DNA of 64,000 nucleotides, taken from Rufibacter immobilis (GTDB lineage Bacteria; Bacteroidota; Bacteroidia; Cytophagales; Hymenobacteraceae). The notes beneath the pieces were generated by a model that ran no database searches, was not told the origin of the DNA, and saw only the letters and a list, made by a program, of their open reading frames with translations. Shown piece by piece: positions 33,186 through 43,900 of the stretch. A program made the position numbers and the translations under genes. The stretch lies in contig NZ_RJJE01000001.1 in assembly GCF_003721565.1 (NCBI RefSeq), forward strand, positions 521,650-585,649, given 5' to 3'. Within the stretch, counting starts at the first letter, position 1. The number at the start of each line of letters is the position of its first letter.

Positions 33186-34732
33186 TGCGTACATCTACCC
33201 TTCTTACTAGCCTTGTACTTTCACTTGGTTTAGGTTCTGCCGTGCAGGCCCGCCAAACCACCGCGCTGGATTTTCCGGCCGTGCAAGTAAAAGACACTAC
33301 CAAGGTACTCCCTGACACCGTAGAGTTCATACCGGTAGAAACCGATGAGCTCATCCAGGACCGCCTCAGCTGCCTGGAACAGGAGATTCCTTTGGAGTTC
33401 AACAAGCAGGTAAGAGGTTTGATAGACTATTTCACCATTAGGAACCGGAAATACACCCGCCGGGTACTGGAGCGCCAACCACTGTACTTCCCTATGTTCG
33501 AGAAGTACCTGGCCAAGCACAACATGCCAGATGAGCTCAAGTATTTAGCCGTGGTGGAGTCTGCGTTATTGCCAAAGGCGGTTTCGTCTGCCAAAGCCGT
33601 TGGTCTGTGGCAGTTCATGGACTTTACCGGCCGAGATTTCCGTTTGGTACAGAACCATTACCTGGATGAGCGCATGGACCCCGAGAAATCTACGGAGGCC
33701 GCGTGCAAATTCCTGAAACAGCTGTACCGCATGTTCGGGAGCTGGGAAATGGCCTTGGCGGCTTACAACTGCGGTCCGGGTAACGTAAGGAAAGCGATTG
33801 CGCGCTCCGGCGGCAAAAAAACCTTCTGGGGCATTTACCCTTATCTGCCTAAGGAAACCCGCGCCTACGTGCCTTCCTTCACGGCCTTGATTTATGCCAT
33901 GAACCACGCGGCAGACCACAACATTAAACCGTTGAATCTGCAGTTGCCTATAGAGACAGACACTTTGCTGATCAACCAGTCAGTAGACTTGAAATTACTG
34001 GCCCTGCAGCTGAACCTGCCCGAAGACCAGCTTGTGAACCTGAACCCAGCGCTCAAGCTGAAGCATATTCCGGCCAACGCGGCAAACGTCGCGCTGCGCA
34101 TTCCGGCCAATGCAAGACCGCTGCTGGAGGAAAACAGGCTGGCTATCCTGGATTCGGCCCGCTATAGAACTCCTGTACGCACAAGACAGCCACTGCCTGA
34201 GGTACCTGCCTCCATGCTAGCCAAAGCGGAAGCCGTAACACCGGACAGCACTTCAAAAAGGATGTACGTGGTACGCCGCGGCGATAATCTGTCTACCATT
34301 GCCAAAAAGCAGAACGTAACGGTAGAGCAGTTAAAAGCTTGGAATAAACTTTCCGGGAACAACTTGCTGGCGAACCAGAAGTTGGTAGTCTTCAAGCCAG
34401 AAACCAGGGAGCTCAAAGAGGCCACCCAGAAACTGTCTCCGGAGCCTCAACTGCTGGCCTCTGCAGAAGAAACCACCGTTTCTAAACATGCGGGTCCTAA
34501 CGCAGAGAACACGCCTGCAGAAAATGCCGCCACTGCCACAGTGACCGCGAAGAAAGCAGTGGTGCAAAAAAACAAAGTTGAGAAACCGCAGACCATTCAT
34601 CACGTGCAGCCCGGTGATACGCTCTGGAATATCTCCAAACGGTACAACAACGTGAGTGTGGAGCAGCTTAAAAAAGCGAACAAGCTGAAAGACGACGAGT
34701 TAAAACCCGGCATGAAGCTGATTGTAGGCTGA
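33185..34732 (+). CDS. LysM-containing lytic transglycosylase (MltD-like)
   Basis: Periplasmic or outer-membrane enzyme that cleaves the MurNAc-GlcNAc bond with anhydro ring formation. The 515-residue protein has a signal peptide (MRTSTLLTSLVLSLGLGSAVQA), an SLT domain with KYLAVVESALLPKAVSSAKA (catalytic Glu in VES), GLWQFM and ALAAYNCGPGNVRKAI, and two LysM repeats at about 357-402 (YVVRRGDNLSTIAKKQNVTV) and 468-513 (HHVQPGDTLWNISKRYNNVS). The layout matches MltD. The ATG overlaps the gatA stop, and a terminator follows. Confidence 0.93.
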   Translation: MRTSTLLTSLVLSLGLGSAVQARQTTALDFPAVQVKDTTKVLPDTVEFIPVETDELIQDRLSCLEQEIPLEFNKQVRGLIDYFTIRNRKYTRRVLERQPLYFPMFEKYLAKHNMPDELKYLAVVESALLPKAVSSAKAVGLWQFMDFTGRDFRLVQNHYLDERMDPEKSTEAACKFLKQLYRMFGSWEMALAAYNCGPGNVRKAIARSGGKKTFWGIYPYLPKETRAYVPSFTALIYAMNHAADHNIKPLNLQLPIETDTLLINQSVDLKLLALQLNLPEDQLVNLNPALKLKHIPANAANVALRIPANARPLLEENRLAILDSARYRTPVRTRQPLPEVPASMLAKAEAVTPDSTSKRMYVVRRGDNLSTIAKKQNVTVEQLKAWNKLSGNNLLANQKLVVFKPETRELKEATQKLSPEPQLLASAEETTVSKHAGPNAENTPAENAATATVTAKKAVVQKNKVEKPQTIHHVQPGDTLWNISKRYNNVSVEQLKKANKLKDDELKPGMKLIVG

Positions 34733-34751
34733 TTATGGGAAATAAAGAGGG

Positions 34752-34783
34752 ATAGCATCTCCGGCTCTGGCCTGAGATGCTAT
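34752..34783 (+). terminator. Terminator after the lytic transglycosylase
   Basis: ATAGCATCTC and GAGATGCTAT form a perfect 10-bp stem around CGGCTCTGGCCT, followed by TTGCTTTTC. It ends the tatA-gatA-transglycosylase transcript. Confidence 0.75.
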
Positions 34784-34796
34784 TTGCTTTTCAGGT

Positions 34797-34823
34797 AATT
34801 TAGGAAAAACGGCCGCTAAACGC
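34797..34823 (+). repeat. Palindromic element, copy 18 (asymmetric form)
   Basis: TAATTTAGGAAAAAC followed by GGCCGCTAAACGC, directly after the terminator at 34752-34783. A further small perfect hairpin TTCGCC-TT-GGCGAA (34832-34845) follows upstream of the malic enzyme gene. Confidence 0.65.
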
Positions 34824-34940
34824 ACTTCATATTCGCCTTGGCGAAGTGGAAAAAACTTAACAATTTGAAATTATTTCCTGCTCAACAAGCTTTGCTATAG
34901 CAGGACTAAAATTTAGACCAACACACGAGAACAGAAGGAC

Positions 34941-37208
34941 ATGATTAAGATCAACAAGGAAGACGCACTGAATTATCATAGCCAAGGACAACCCGGCAAG
35001 ATAGAAGTAGTGCCTACTAAAATGGTGAGCACCCAGATGGACTTAGCACTGGCCTACTCACCGGGCGTAGCAGAGCCTTGTAAAGAAATTGCCGCCAACA
35101 AAGAAGACGTTTATAAATACACGGCCAAAGGAAATCTGGTGGGGGTAATCTCCAACGGAACCGCCGTACTGGGCTTGGGCAACATTGGGCCAGAAGCCTC
35201 TAAACCCGTTATGGAAGGCAAAGGCGTTCTTTTCAAGAAGTTCGCGGGCATTGATGTGTTTGACATTGAGATAGACTCCACAGACCCGGAGGAGTTCATC
35301 AAGATTGTAAAATCGTTGGAGCCTACATTTGGCGGCATCAATCTGGAAGACATTAAAGCGCCGGAAAGCTTCAAGATTGAGAATGCATTGCGTGAGCAGA
35401 TGAACATTCCGCTTATGCATGATGACCAGCACGGCACGGCCATCATTTCCAGCGCCGCCTTATTAAATGCCCTTGAGATAGTGGGCAAAGACATCTCTAA
35501 AATCCAGATGGTGGTGAACGGAGCCGGGGCTGCCGCCATTGCCTGCGCAAAACTATACCTGGCCCTGGGCGTGAACATTGACAACATTGTCATGTTTGAC
35601 AAAGACGGCATCATCAACCCAGAGCGGAATGACCTGGATATCTACCGCGCCCAGTTTGTGACCACCCGTAAGATCACTACCCTGGCCGAAGCCATGGAAG
35701 GTGCCGATGTCTTCATTGGCTTGAGTGCCGGTAACGTACTGGCCCCAGAACTGGTGAAACTGATGGCGCCTGATCCTATCATCTTCGCGTTGGCCAACCC
35801 AGACCCCGAGATTGCCTATGAAACCGCTATGGCTACCCGTGAGGATTTGATCATGGCCACTGGCCGGTCTGACCATCCTAACCAGGTGAACAACGTTTTG
35901 GGCTTCCCTTACATTTTTAGGGGCGCATTGGACGTACGGGCCACGGAAATTAATGAAGAGATGAAACTGGCTGCCGTGTACTCGCTGGCAGAACTGGCCA
36001 AAGAAGGGGTGCCAGACATTGTACACAAAGCCTACGGCGATAATACCATCGCCTTCGGCCGCACCTATCTCATTCCTAAACCTCTGGACCCTCGCCTTAT
36101 CACCACGGTAAGCCCGGCGGTAGCCAAGGCGGCGATGGAATCTGGCGTGGCGCGTCAGCCCATCCAGAACTGGGAGCGTTACCACCATGAGCTGCAGGCC
36201 CGTATTGGTATAGACCAGAAACTGATGAACCGCGTGATTACCCAAGCCCGTCAGAACCCCAAAACGGTGGTTTTCGCGGAGGCGGATAACTACAAGATCC
36301 TGAAAGCGGCGCAAACCGTGCTGGAGCAAAAACTGGCCTACCCTATCCTTTTAGGAGAGCGGGCCCGCATCCATGAATTGATTGCCGAGTTCAACATGGA
36401 GCTGGAAGGCTGCGTGATCATTGACCCCAGAGAGGAAGATGCCAAGTGCGAGAAATTCGCGCACCTGCTCTACGAGAAACGTAAGCGCAAAGGACTGTCT
36501 CTGTACGACTGCCGCAAACTGGTTAGGTACCGCAACTACTTTGGCTGCATGATGGTGGAAACCGGCGAAGCCGATGCGCTTATCTCTGGTCTTACCCGCG
36601 ACTATTCTACTACTATTAAACCGGCGCTGCAAGTCATTGGCGTAGAAGAAGGCGTGAACAAAGTGGCTGGTATGTACATCATGCAAAACAAGAAAGAGCC
36701 GTACTTTTTCGCAGACACCACCGTAAACCTGCAGCCTACCGCCGAGGAACTGGTAGACATCATTGGGTTAACGGCCCGTTATGTGCGGTTCTTTGACCGG
36801 GAGCCCCGTGTAGCGGTGCTTTCGTACTCCAACTTTGGGTCTAGCTCTGGGCAGGTTCCCACCAAAACCCGTGAAGCCACCCGCCTAGCCAAACTCCGCT
36901 ACCCAGACCTGCTCATTGACGGTGAAATGCAAGCCAACACAGCCTTGAACACAGATTTATTACGGGAACATTATCCGTTCAGTGAACTGGCAAATGAGGG
37001 CGCTAATACACTTGTCTTCCCAGGCTTGGCGGCAGGTAACATTGCCTATAAGCTTCTACAGGAAATGGGTGGCGCTGAGGCAATTGGCCCTATCTTGATG
37101 GGAATGCGCAAACCAGTGCATATTTTACAGTTAGGTTCTTCTGTGCGTGAAATCATCAACATGGTGGCTATTGCCGTGGTAGATGCCCAAACCAAGACTA
37201 AACTCTAA
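34941..37208 (+). CDS. maeB: NADP-dependent malic enzyme with phosphotransacetylase-like domain
   Basis: Converts malate to pyruvate and CO2 with reduction of NADP, supplying NADPH and pyruvate. The 755-residue protein is the long MaeB form: the malic enzyme part (about 1-420) with LALAYSPGVAEPCKEIAANK, GNIGPEASKPVMEGKGVLFK, HDDQHGTAI (metal/substrate) and a Rossmann VVNGAGAAAIACAKL, and then a C-terminal Pta-like part (about 430-755), which is usually regulatory (acetyl-CoA-sensitive) and not catalytic. It has no strict promoter match; a palindromic element follows. Confidence 0.95.
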   Translation: MIKINKEDALNYHSQGQPGKIEVVPTKMVSTQMDLALAYSPGVAEPCKEIAANKEDVYKYTAKGNLVGVISNGTAVLGLGNIGPEASKPVMEGKGVLFKKFAGIDVFDIEIDSTDPEEFIKIVKSLEPTFGGINLEDIKAPESFKIENALREQMNIPLMHDDQHGTAIISSAALLNALEIVGKDISKIQMVVNGAGAAAIACAKLYLALGVNIDNIVMFDKDGIINPERNDLDIYRAQFVTTRKITTLAEAMEGADVFIGLSAGNVLAPELVKLMAPDPIIFALANPDPEIAYETAMATREDLIMATGRSDHPNQVNNVLGFPYIFRGALDVRATEINEEMKLAAVYSLAELAKEGVPDIVHKAYGDNTIAFGRTYLIPKPLDPRLITTVSPAVAKAAMESGVARQPIQNWERYHHELQARIGIDQKLMNRVITQARQNPKTVVFAEADNYKILKAAQTVLEQKLAYPILLGERARIHELIAEFNMELEGCVIIDPREEDAKCEKFAHLLYEKRKRKGLSLYDCRKLVRYRNYFGCMMVETGEADALISGLTRDYSTTIKPALQVIGVEEGVNKVAGMYIMQNKKEPYFFADTTVNLQPTAEELVDIIGLTARYVRFFDREPRVAVLSYSNFGSSSGQVPTKTREATRLAKLRYPDLLIDGEMQANTALNTDLLREHYPFSELANEGANTLVFPGLAAGNIAYKLLQEMGGAEAIGPILMGMRKPVHILQLGSSVREIINMVAIAVVDAQTKTKL

Positions 37209-37274
37209 CCAGTATAAGTACGTACTGCTGTATTTTCACGTCTGTAATGCAATAACATCCTTACAATTCTTATA

Positions 37275-37318
37275 TTCCGTTTAGGGGCTGTTTTTCAAAA
37301 AACAGCCCCTAAACGGAA
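37275..37318. repeat. Palindromic intergenic element, copy 19 (two-armed, perfect)
   Basis: Perfect 21-bp arms at 37275-37295 and 37298-37318 with a 2-base turn, core CGTTTAGGGGCTGTTTTT. The outer TTCC/GGAA pair is unique to this copy. It lies between maeB and ruvA. Confidence 0.95.
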
Positions 37319-37360
37319 ATAAAACTAAGATCTGATTTTACCCTTTACTCCGCTGGCTAC

Positions 37361-37951
37361 ATGATTGCTTATTTAGATGGCCGCCTGGCCCAGAAAGATC
37401 CCACGTTTGTGATCATTGACGTGGGAGGAGTAGGCTATGAACTTCGCATCTCGCTGAATACATTTACCCAATTACCTGAAGGAGAACGCTGCCGTCTTTA
37501 CACGCACCAGCACATCAAAGAAGACGCCCACACTCTCTATGGATTTGCGACCCTAGCGGAGAAAAGCGCTTTCCTGCACCTTATATCTATTTCGGGTGTA
37601 GGGCCTAACACCGGCCTCATGATACTTTCCTCGCTTACGGTGCAGGAAGTTCAGCAAGCCATTGTGCGCGAAGACGTACGCACCATTCAGCAGGTGAAGG
37701 GCATTGGAGCCAAAACGGCACAGCGCATCATCCTGGAGCTGCGTGACAAGTTCAGAAAAGGTTTTGGAGCCGATACCGTAAGTGTCTCTTTTGGAGCGCA
37801 CAATACCTCCAGAGAGGAGGCGTTATCTGCTTTGGTAACATTAGGCTTTGCGAAGAATGTAGCCGAGAAAACCTTAGATACTATTATCAAGCGGGAAGGC
37901 GCAGGCCTCACCGTGGAAGAAATGATCAAATTAGCTTTGAAGTCATCTTAA
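37361..37951 (+). CDS. ruvA: Holliday junction DNA helicase subunit RuvA
   Basis: Tetrameric protein that binds four-way junctions and loads RuvB for branch migration. The 196-residue protein has the OB-fold N-terminus (MIAYLDGRLAQKDPTFVIID), the helix-hairpin-helix segments LISISGVGPNTGLMILSSL and QVKGIGAKTAQRIILELRDK, and the C-terminal three-helix RuvB-binding domain (REEALSALVTLGFAKNVAEK). sprA starts 18 bases later. Confidence 0.97.
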   Translation: MIAYLDGRLAQKDPTFVIIDVGGVGYELRISLNTFTQLPEGERCRLYTHQHIKEDAHTLYGFATLAEKSAFLHLISISGVGPNTGLMILSSLTVQEVQQAIVREDVRTIQQVKGIGAKTAQRIILELRDKFRKGFGADTVSVSFGAHNTSREEALSALVTLGFAKNVAEKTLDTIIKREGAGLTVEEMIKLALKSS

Positions 37952-37969
37952 GCAACTTCTCCATTTTTT

Positions 37970-40900
37970 GTGTTTTATAAAAGAAAGCCTCACATTCTTG
38001 CAGCCGCAGTAGGGTTGGTGTCGTTGATGGCTTGGCTAACTCAGGCCGAGCCTAGTAGTTTTTCCATGGCGGGCAGAAGTGCCTTTCGTATGGAGTTGCC
38101 TGAAGAAGAAGAGCCCCAGGACACAATTAAAAACCAAGGCTATATTCCCTCCAGACGTCCGAAGCTCATTTTTGAGGACCGAAGAGGAGATCCTTTCTCT
38201 AACAGATCTACTTTATCTCCGCTGTTGCTGCCTCTGCCCTCTAACGTACAGTTACAGGTAGAGCCAGATGACAGTTTAAAGCGCTTTGAAATCACGGAGC
38301 AGATTGGCGGTTATAACTACCGTGATCCCAGCACCATGACTTTTGAGGAGTACTCCCGCTATCAGCAGCAAAAAGCCATCAGGGATTACTGGCGCACCAA
38401 GTCTACCGCACTAGATGAACAGAATCCCGCCGCCCCCAGTCGTCGCCTGGTACCTACCATTGACATTGGAGGCCGCACCTTTGACCGTCTATTTGGCGGA
38501 AACACCGTTGATATCAGACCAAACGGGTTGGCTACGCTTAAATTTGGAGCGCTTTTCAATAAGAATGAGAACCCGTCTATTCCGCTGCGCCAGCAGAGCA
38601 TCGGGGATTTTGAGTTTGACCAGAGCATCGCCCTCAATATTGACGGACGTATTGGGGAGAAAATGCGCATTACCGCCAATTGGGACACCAAAGCCAACTT
38701 TGACTTTGAGAACAACCTCAAGCTGGAGTATACTGGTTACCCAGAGGAGATCATCCAAAAGATTGAGGCTGGTAATGTAAGTCTTCCGCTCAACAATTCA
38801 TTGATCTCGGGTGGTCAGAACCTGTTCGGGTTAAAAGCCCAGCTGCAGTTGGGCAAACTTTCTGTGACGGCCATTGCCGCCAACCAAAGAGGAAGCATTG
38901 ACGCCGTAGACATTCAGAACGGGGCGCAGAACCGTCGCTTTGAGATTCGGGCCGATGAATACGACCGTGACCGCCACTTCTTCCTGGCCCAGTTCTTCCG
39001 CAACCGGTATGACCAAGCCTTGCGCAACCTGCCGCTCGTAAATTCAGGCATTGTCATCCGCCGGTTGGAGGTGTACATCACCAATGACAACCGCGCCACC
39101 CAAAACCTGAGAAACGTAGTCGCGCTCATGGACTTAGGGGAACCAAATCCTTTCCAGAGCAGATTCAGCAATAATTTACCCGCTGGTTCCGGAGCCGGGA
39201 ATAACCAGAATAACTTGTATGGGAGCCTTACCAACAGAGGGAATACCCAGGTAGATAACTTTCTGGAAGGATTTGGCCTGCGCAAAACCGTTGACTTTGA
39301 ACACGTACGGGCCCGCCGCCTGGACCAAACCGAATATAAATTCAACCCACAGTTGGGTTATATCTCCCTTAACGCCGCTCTGTTACCAGAGCAGGTGCTG
39401 GGGGTTGCGTTTGAATACACCTTAAACGGCCGTACTTATAAAGTAGGGGAACTGCAGGAAGACTACCAGAACGTACCCGAAGACCAGGTCATCTTCCTGA
39501 AGCTGTTACGTGCCACTAATCCTGGCTTGAACCTGCCTACCTGGGACCTGATGATGAAAAACGTCTACTCCCTCAACGCCAATCAGCTGGAGCGGCAGAA
39601 CTTCCAACTGAACGTAGTGTACAAAGACGATGCTACCGGCGGCGATTTAACCAGTTTCCAGGATGAGTCTAGGTTAAAGGGAATTCCGTTGATTCAGGTT
39701 TTCAATCTGGATAACGTGAACACCAACAATGACCCACCCAAAGACGGCAACTTTGACTTTTTAACCGGCATCACCATTGACCCGGAAACCGGGCGTATCT
39801 TCTTCCCTCAGGTAGAACCGTTTGGCTCCTACCTCCGCTCCCGGTTTACCCCGGGCACAGAAGACCAATACATCAACCGTTACGTGTTTCAGGAGCTGTA
39901 TGACTCTATCCTGACAGATGCGCAGCAGTTCTCCCAGAAAAACAAATTCTTCATCCAGGGCCGTTACCAGGCTTCCAGCACAGACGAGATCACCTTACCC
40001 GGCATCAGGATCGCCGAGGGTTCTGTGGCCGTCTATTCTGGAGGAACGCGTTTGGTGGAAGGGCAGGATTATCAGGTATTCTATGATTTAGGGCGGGTAA
40101 AAATTCTGAACCCTAGCTACCTGAACAGTGCCAGCAACCTGCGGGTAACGTATGAGAAAGCCGACATTCTAAGTGTCCAACCCAGAACATTGTTAGGAGC
40201 CCGTTTTGATTACCGGGTAGACAATGACCTTATCTTGGGGGCTACCGTTTTGCACCAGGGCGAAAGACCGTTCATCCAGCGCGTGAACATTGGAGACGAG
40301 CCCAGCAACAACACCATTTACGGGTTTGACATCAACTACCGCCGTGATTCCCGGCTCCTTACCCGCCTCACTGATAAACTTCCTTTTTTAGAAACCAAAG
40401 CGCCTTCTTCCATTACACTGGGTGCTGAGGTAGCCCAACTGGTGCCGCAGAAAACCAAGTTTGAAGGGGAAGATGGCGTTTCTTACATAGATGACTTTGA
40501 GAATGCCAAAACCCCTTACTCTCTGGGTGGTTTCAATAGCAATGCCTGGCGATTATCTGCCACTCCTGCTCCTTTGATCAATGGAGCAACCGGTTTGGCG
40601 TATGCCTATAACAGAGCAAAACTAGCCTGGTATACCATTGACCAGATTTACTACACCGCCAACAACCTCCGTCCGAACAACATCACCAGAGAAGAACTGG
40701 AAAACCATTACGTGCGCGGGGTCCAGCGGCGGGAAATTTTCCCTAACCGTGACCCAGAAACGAACAACTCCTTTGAGTATACCTTTGACCTGGCGTATTA
40801 CCCCAGAGAGCGCGGCCAGTACAACTATAACCCTAATGTAAGCAGTGACGGACGCTTCCTAAACCAAGACGCCCGCAGCAACTGGGCCGGTATTAGCCGC

Positions 40901-43900
40901 GAGATCTCGTTTGACAACAACTTTGACAACGCCAACATTGAGTACCTGGAGTTCTGGATGCTGGACCCTTTCATTAAGGGAGACCGGGGCCGGAGCATTA
41001 TCACAGGGTTAGATGATGCCCAGAACAGTCTTGATGAAAACGGTAAATTGGTTTTCAACCTGGGGAATATCTCAGAGGACCTCCTTAAAGACCAGCGCTA
41101 CGCTTTTGAGAACGGTCTGCCTACAGACGGGAATCCTCAGGCTACCGAGCCAACCGCCTGGGGTAGGGTGACCAGGAACCAGTTCCTTACCGATGCCTTC
41201 GATAATGAACCCGGCTCCCGCCCTTTTCAGGACATTGGTCTTGATGGCTTGAATGACAGCGATGAACGTGCTTTCTTTCAAGGTGTCTACAGCACCGTAG
41301 AAGACCCCTCTGCCGATAACTTCCGTCACCACTTAGACGGCACCTATGATGCTAACAATGTAGGTGTATTGGGTCGTTACAAAGACTTCAACGGCATGGA
41401 GGGCAATTCACCGGTCAACAGCAATCTTTCCTCCAATGCCTTTCCAGACAAAGAAGACCTGAACAAAGACAATGTCATCAGTGATCTGGAACAGTACTAT
41501 GAGTACAGCATTGACCTGCGCCCTAACCGCCTGAACGTAGGCGATAACTACATTGTAGACCGGGTTGATTCTGTAGACGCCGGCGGAAACCGTGTGCGTT
41601 GGTTTCAGTTCAGGATACCGGTCCGCAAGCCAACGGGCAACGTGAACAACATGCAGGGCTTTAAATCCATCCGGTTCATGCGGATGTATATGACTCAGTT
41701 TGCCCAGCCAGTAGTAGTCCGTATGGTGCAGATGCAGTTTGTGTCTAACCAGTGGCGTACCTACAATGCCATTCTAGCCAACGGCGCACCTTGCGTGGGA
41801 GATTGTGATTCTGATGCCTCAGCGTTCAACGTTTCTACGGTTAGCATAGAGGAAAACGGAGAGGTAGACGCGGGTACCATTCCTTACGTGGTGCCACCCG
41901 GAGTAGAAAGACAGCGCGATTATTCATCGGCGAACAACCGCCGGCAGAACGAGCAGTCTTTGCAGCTGTGTGTGGAGAACCTGAGGGACTCTTTCAGCAA
42001 GGCCGTGTACAAGAACGTGTCACAAGACATGCTCATCTACAAGCGCCTGAAAATGTATGTGCACGCCCAGAGCCCAACCGGCACCCAAGACAATGAAGTA
42101 AATGCCTTCGTTAGAATTGGTACAGACTTCACGCAGAACTACTATGAGTATTCTATCCCGCTCAAGATAACCCCGCAGGGAAGTCGGGACCCTTACCAGA
42201 TCTGGAATGAGCAGAACTTTATTGACATCGCCTTTGAGGAATTTATCAAGCTGAAATCCAGAAGAAACCAGGCAGGCTTCCCTATGAACCAGGTATTTGC
42301 AGAAACCAGGGAAGACGGCAAGGTATTTAGAGTGGTAGGTAACCCAGACTTCAGTGATGTGCAAAGCCTCATGATTGGTCTGGAGAATCCGGCTTCCCAA
42401 GACAAGTCCTCACAGTCAGTTTGTCTATGGGTGAATGAACTGCGGGTGTCTGACTTTGACCGTACCGCCGGTTGGGCCGCCACCGCCAGAGCCAACGTGA
42501 AATTAGCTGACTTCGCCAACATTACCGCCACCGGTTCTTACACCACCGTAGGCTTTGGTGGTATTCAGCAACGGGCAGCCCAACGAGCCCGTGAAACTAC
42601 TGGTCAGTTTGACATCACCGCCAACGTGGCCGCCGAGAAACTGTTGCCTTCCAAATTAGGCTTAGTGGTACCGGTTTCGGTGCAGTATGGAACCACCATT
42701 AGCGAACCTCGCTTTGACCCGCTGGACCGTGATACAGAGTTAGACCTATCGCTGCAGAAGTTTGACGAGGGCAATGAGCGGGAAAATTACCGCAAGGAAG
42801 TTGTCAGTCAGACTACGACCAAGAGCATCAACTTGCTCAACGTCAGGAAAGAGAAGACAGACCCAGAGGCTAAAAGCCGTCTGTATGACATAGAGAACCT
42901 TTCCTTCTCCTATGCTTACACAGAGGTGCTGCACACAGATATCTCTACAGACCGGAATTTTTCCAAAACTTACAACGGATCTATTGCCTATAACTTCAAC
43001 AACGCCCCTAAGAGTTATACTCCGTTTGCAGAAGCGAAAGCATTCCAGTCGCCGTACCTGCGGTGGCTGCGGGAGTTCAACTTCACCCTGATGCCTAGCC
43101 GGATCTCTATTAGAGCTGACTTAGACCGCCGGTACAATGAAACATTCCTGCAGGGCCGTACCTCGCCGTATAGTTTACCAGACACGGCCGGGTTCATGCC
43201 CACGTTCCAGAAAGCGTTCTTCTTTAACCGGATTTATGATGTGAAGTGGGATCTTACTAAGAGCTTGACGCTTGACTACACCGCCACCAACCGGGCAGTG
43301 GTAGATGAACCAGACGGCCGCATTAATGAGGAGATAGATACCCTGCGCTGGAAGAATGAGGAGATCTGGCATAACCTGAAACGGTTTGGCCGCAACACCA
43401 ACTTTAACCAGCTGATTGCGCTCACCTACCGCCTGCCGCTAGACAAGTTCCCACTGACGGACTGGGTCTCCGGCGACGCCCGCTACCAAGCTGGCTTCAC
43501 CTGGACTTCGGCTTCTACGGCGCTTAGCAGAAATGACACCTTGCAGTTGGGGAATACCATTGAGAACAGCACAGAAACCAGCGTTAGCGGTAAGTTGGAT
43601 TTGGTACGTCTCTACAACAAGGTCAAGTTCCTGAAGGCCGCCAATGAAGCGTCTCCTAACCCGGGCATACGGCAGCAATCGGTGCGGCCAGGGCAAACTG
43701 CGGCGGCAGACACCACGCAACAGCGGGAGAACAAGGTCATGAAAGGTATCCTGCGGGCCTTGATGTCAGCGCGGTCTGTGAATTTTACCTATGCCCGCAC
43801 CGAAGGAACGTTACTGCCAGGCTTCCTGCCAACGGCTAGAAACTTTGGGTTAGCCGATGGCTTTGGAGCGCCGGGGCTGGACTTTGTGCTGGGCAAGCAG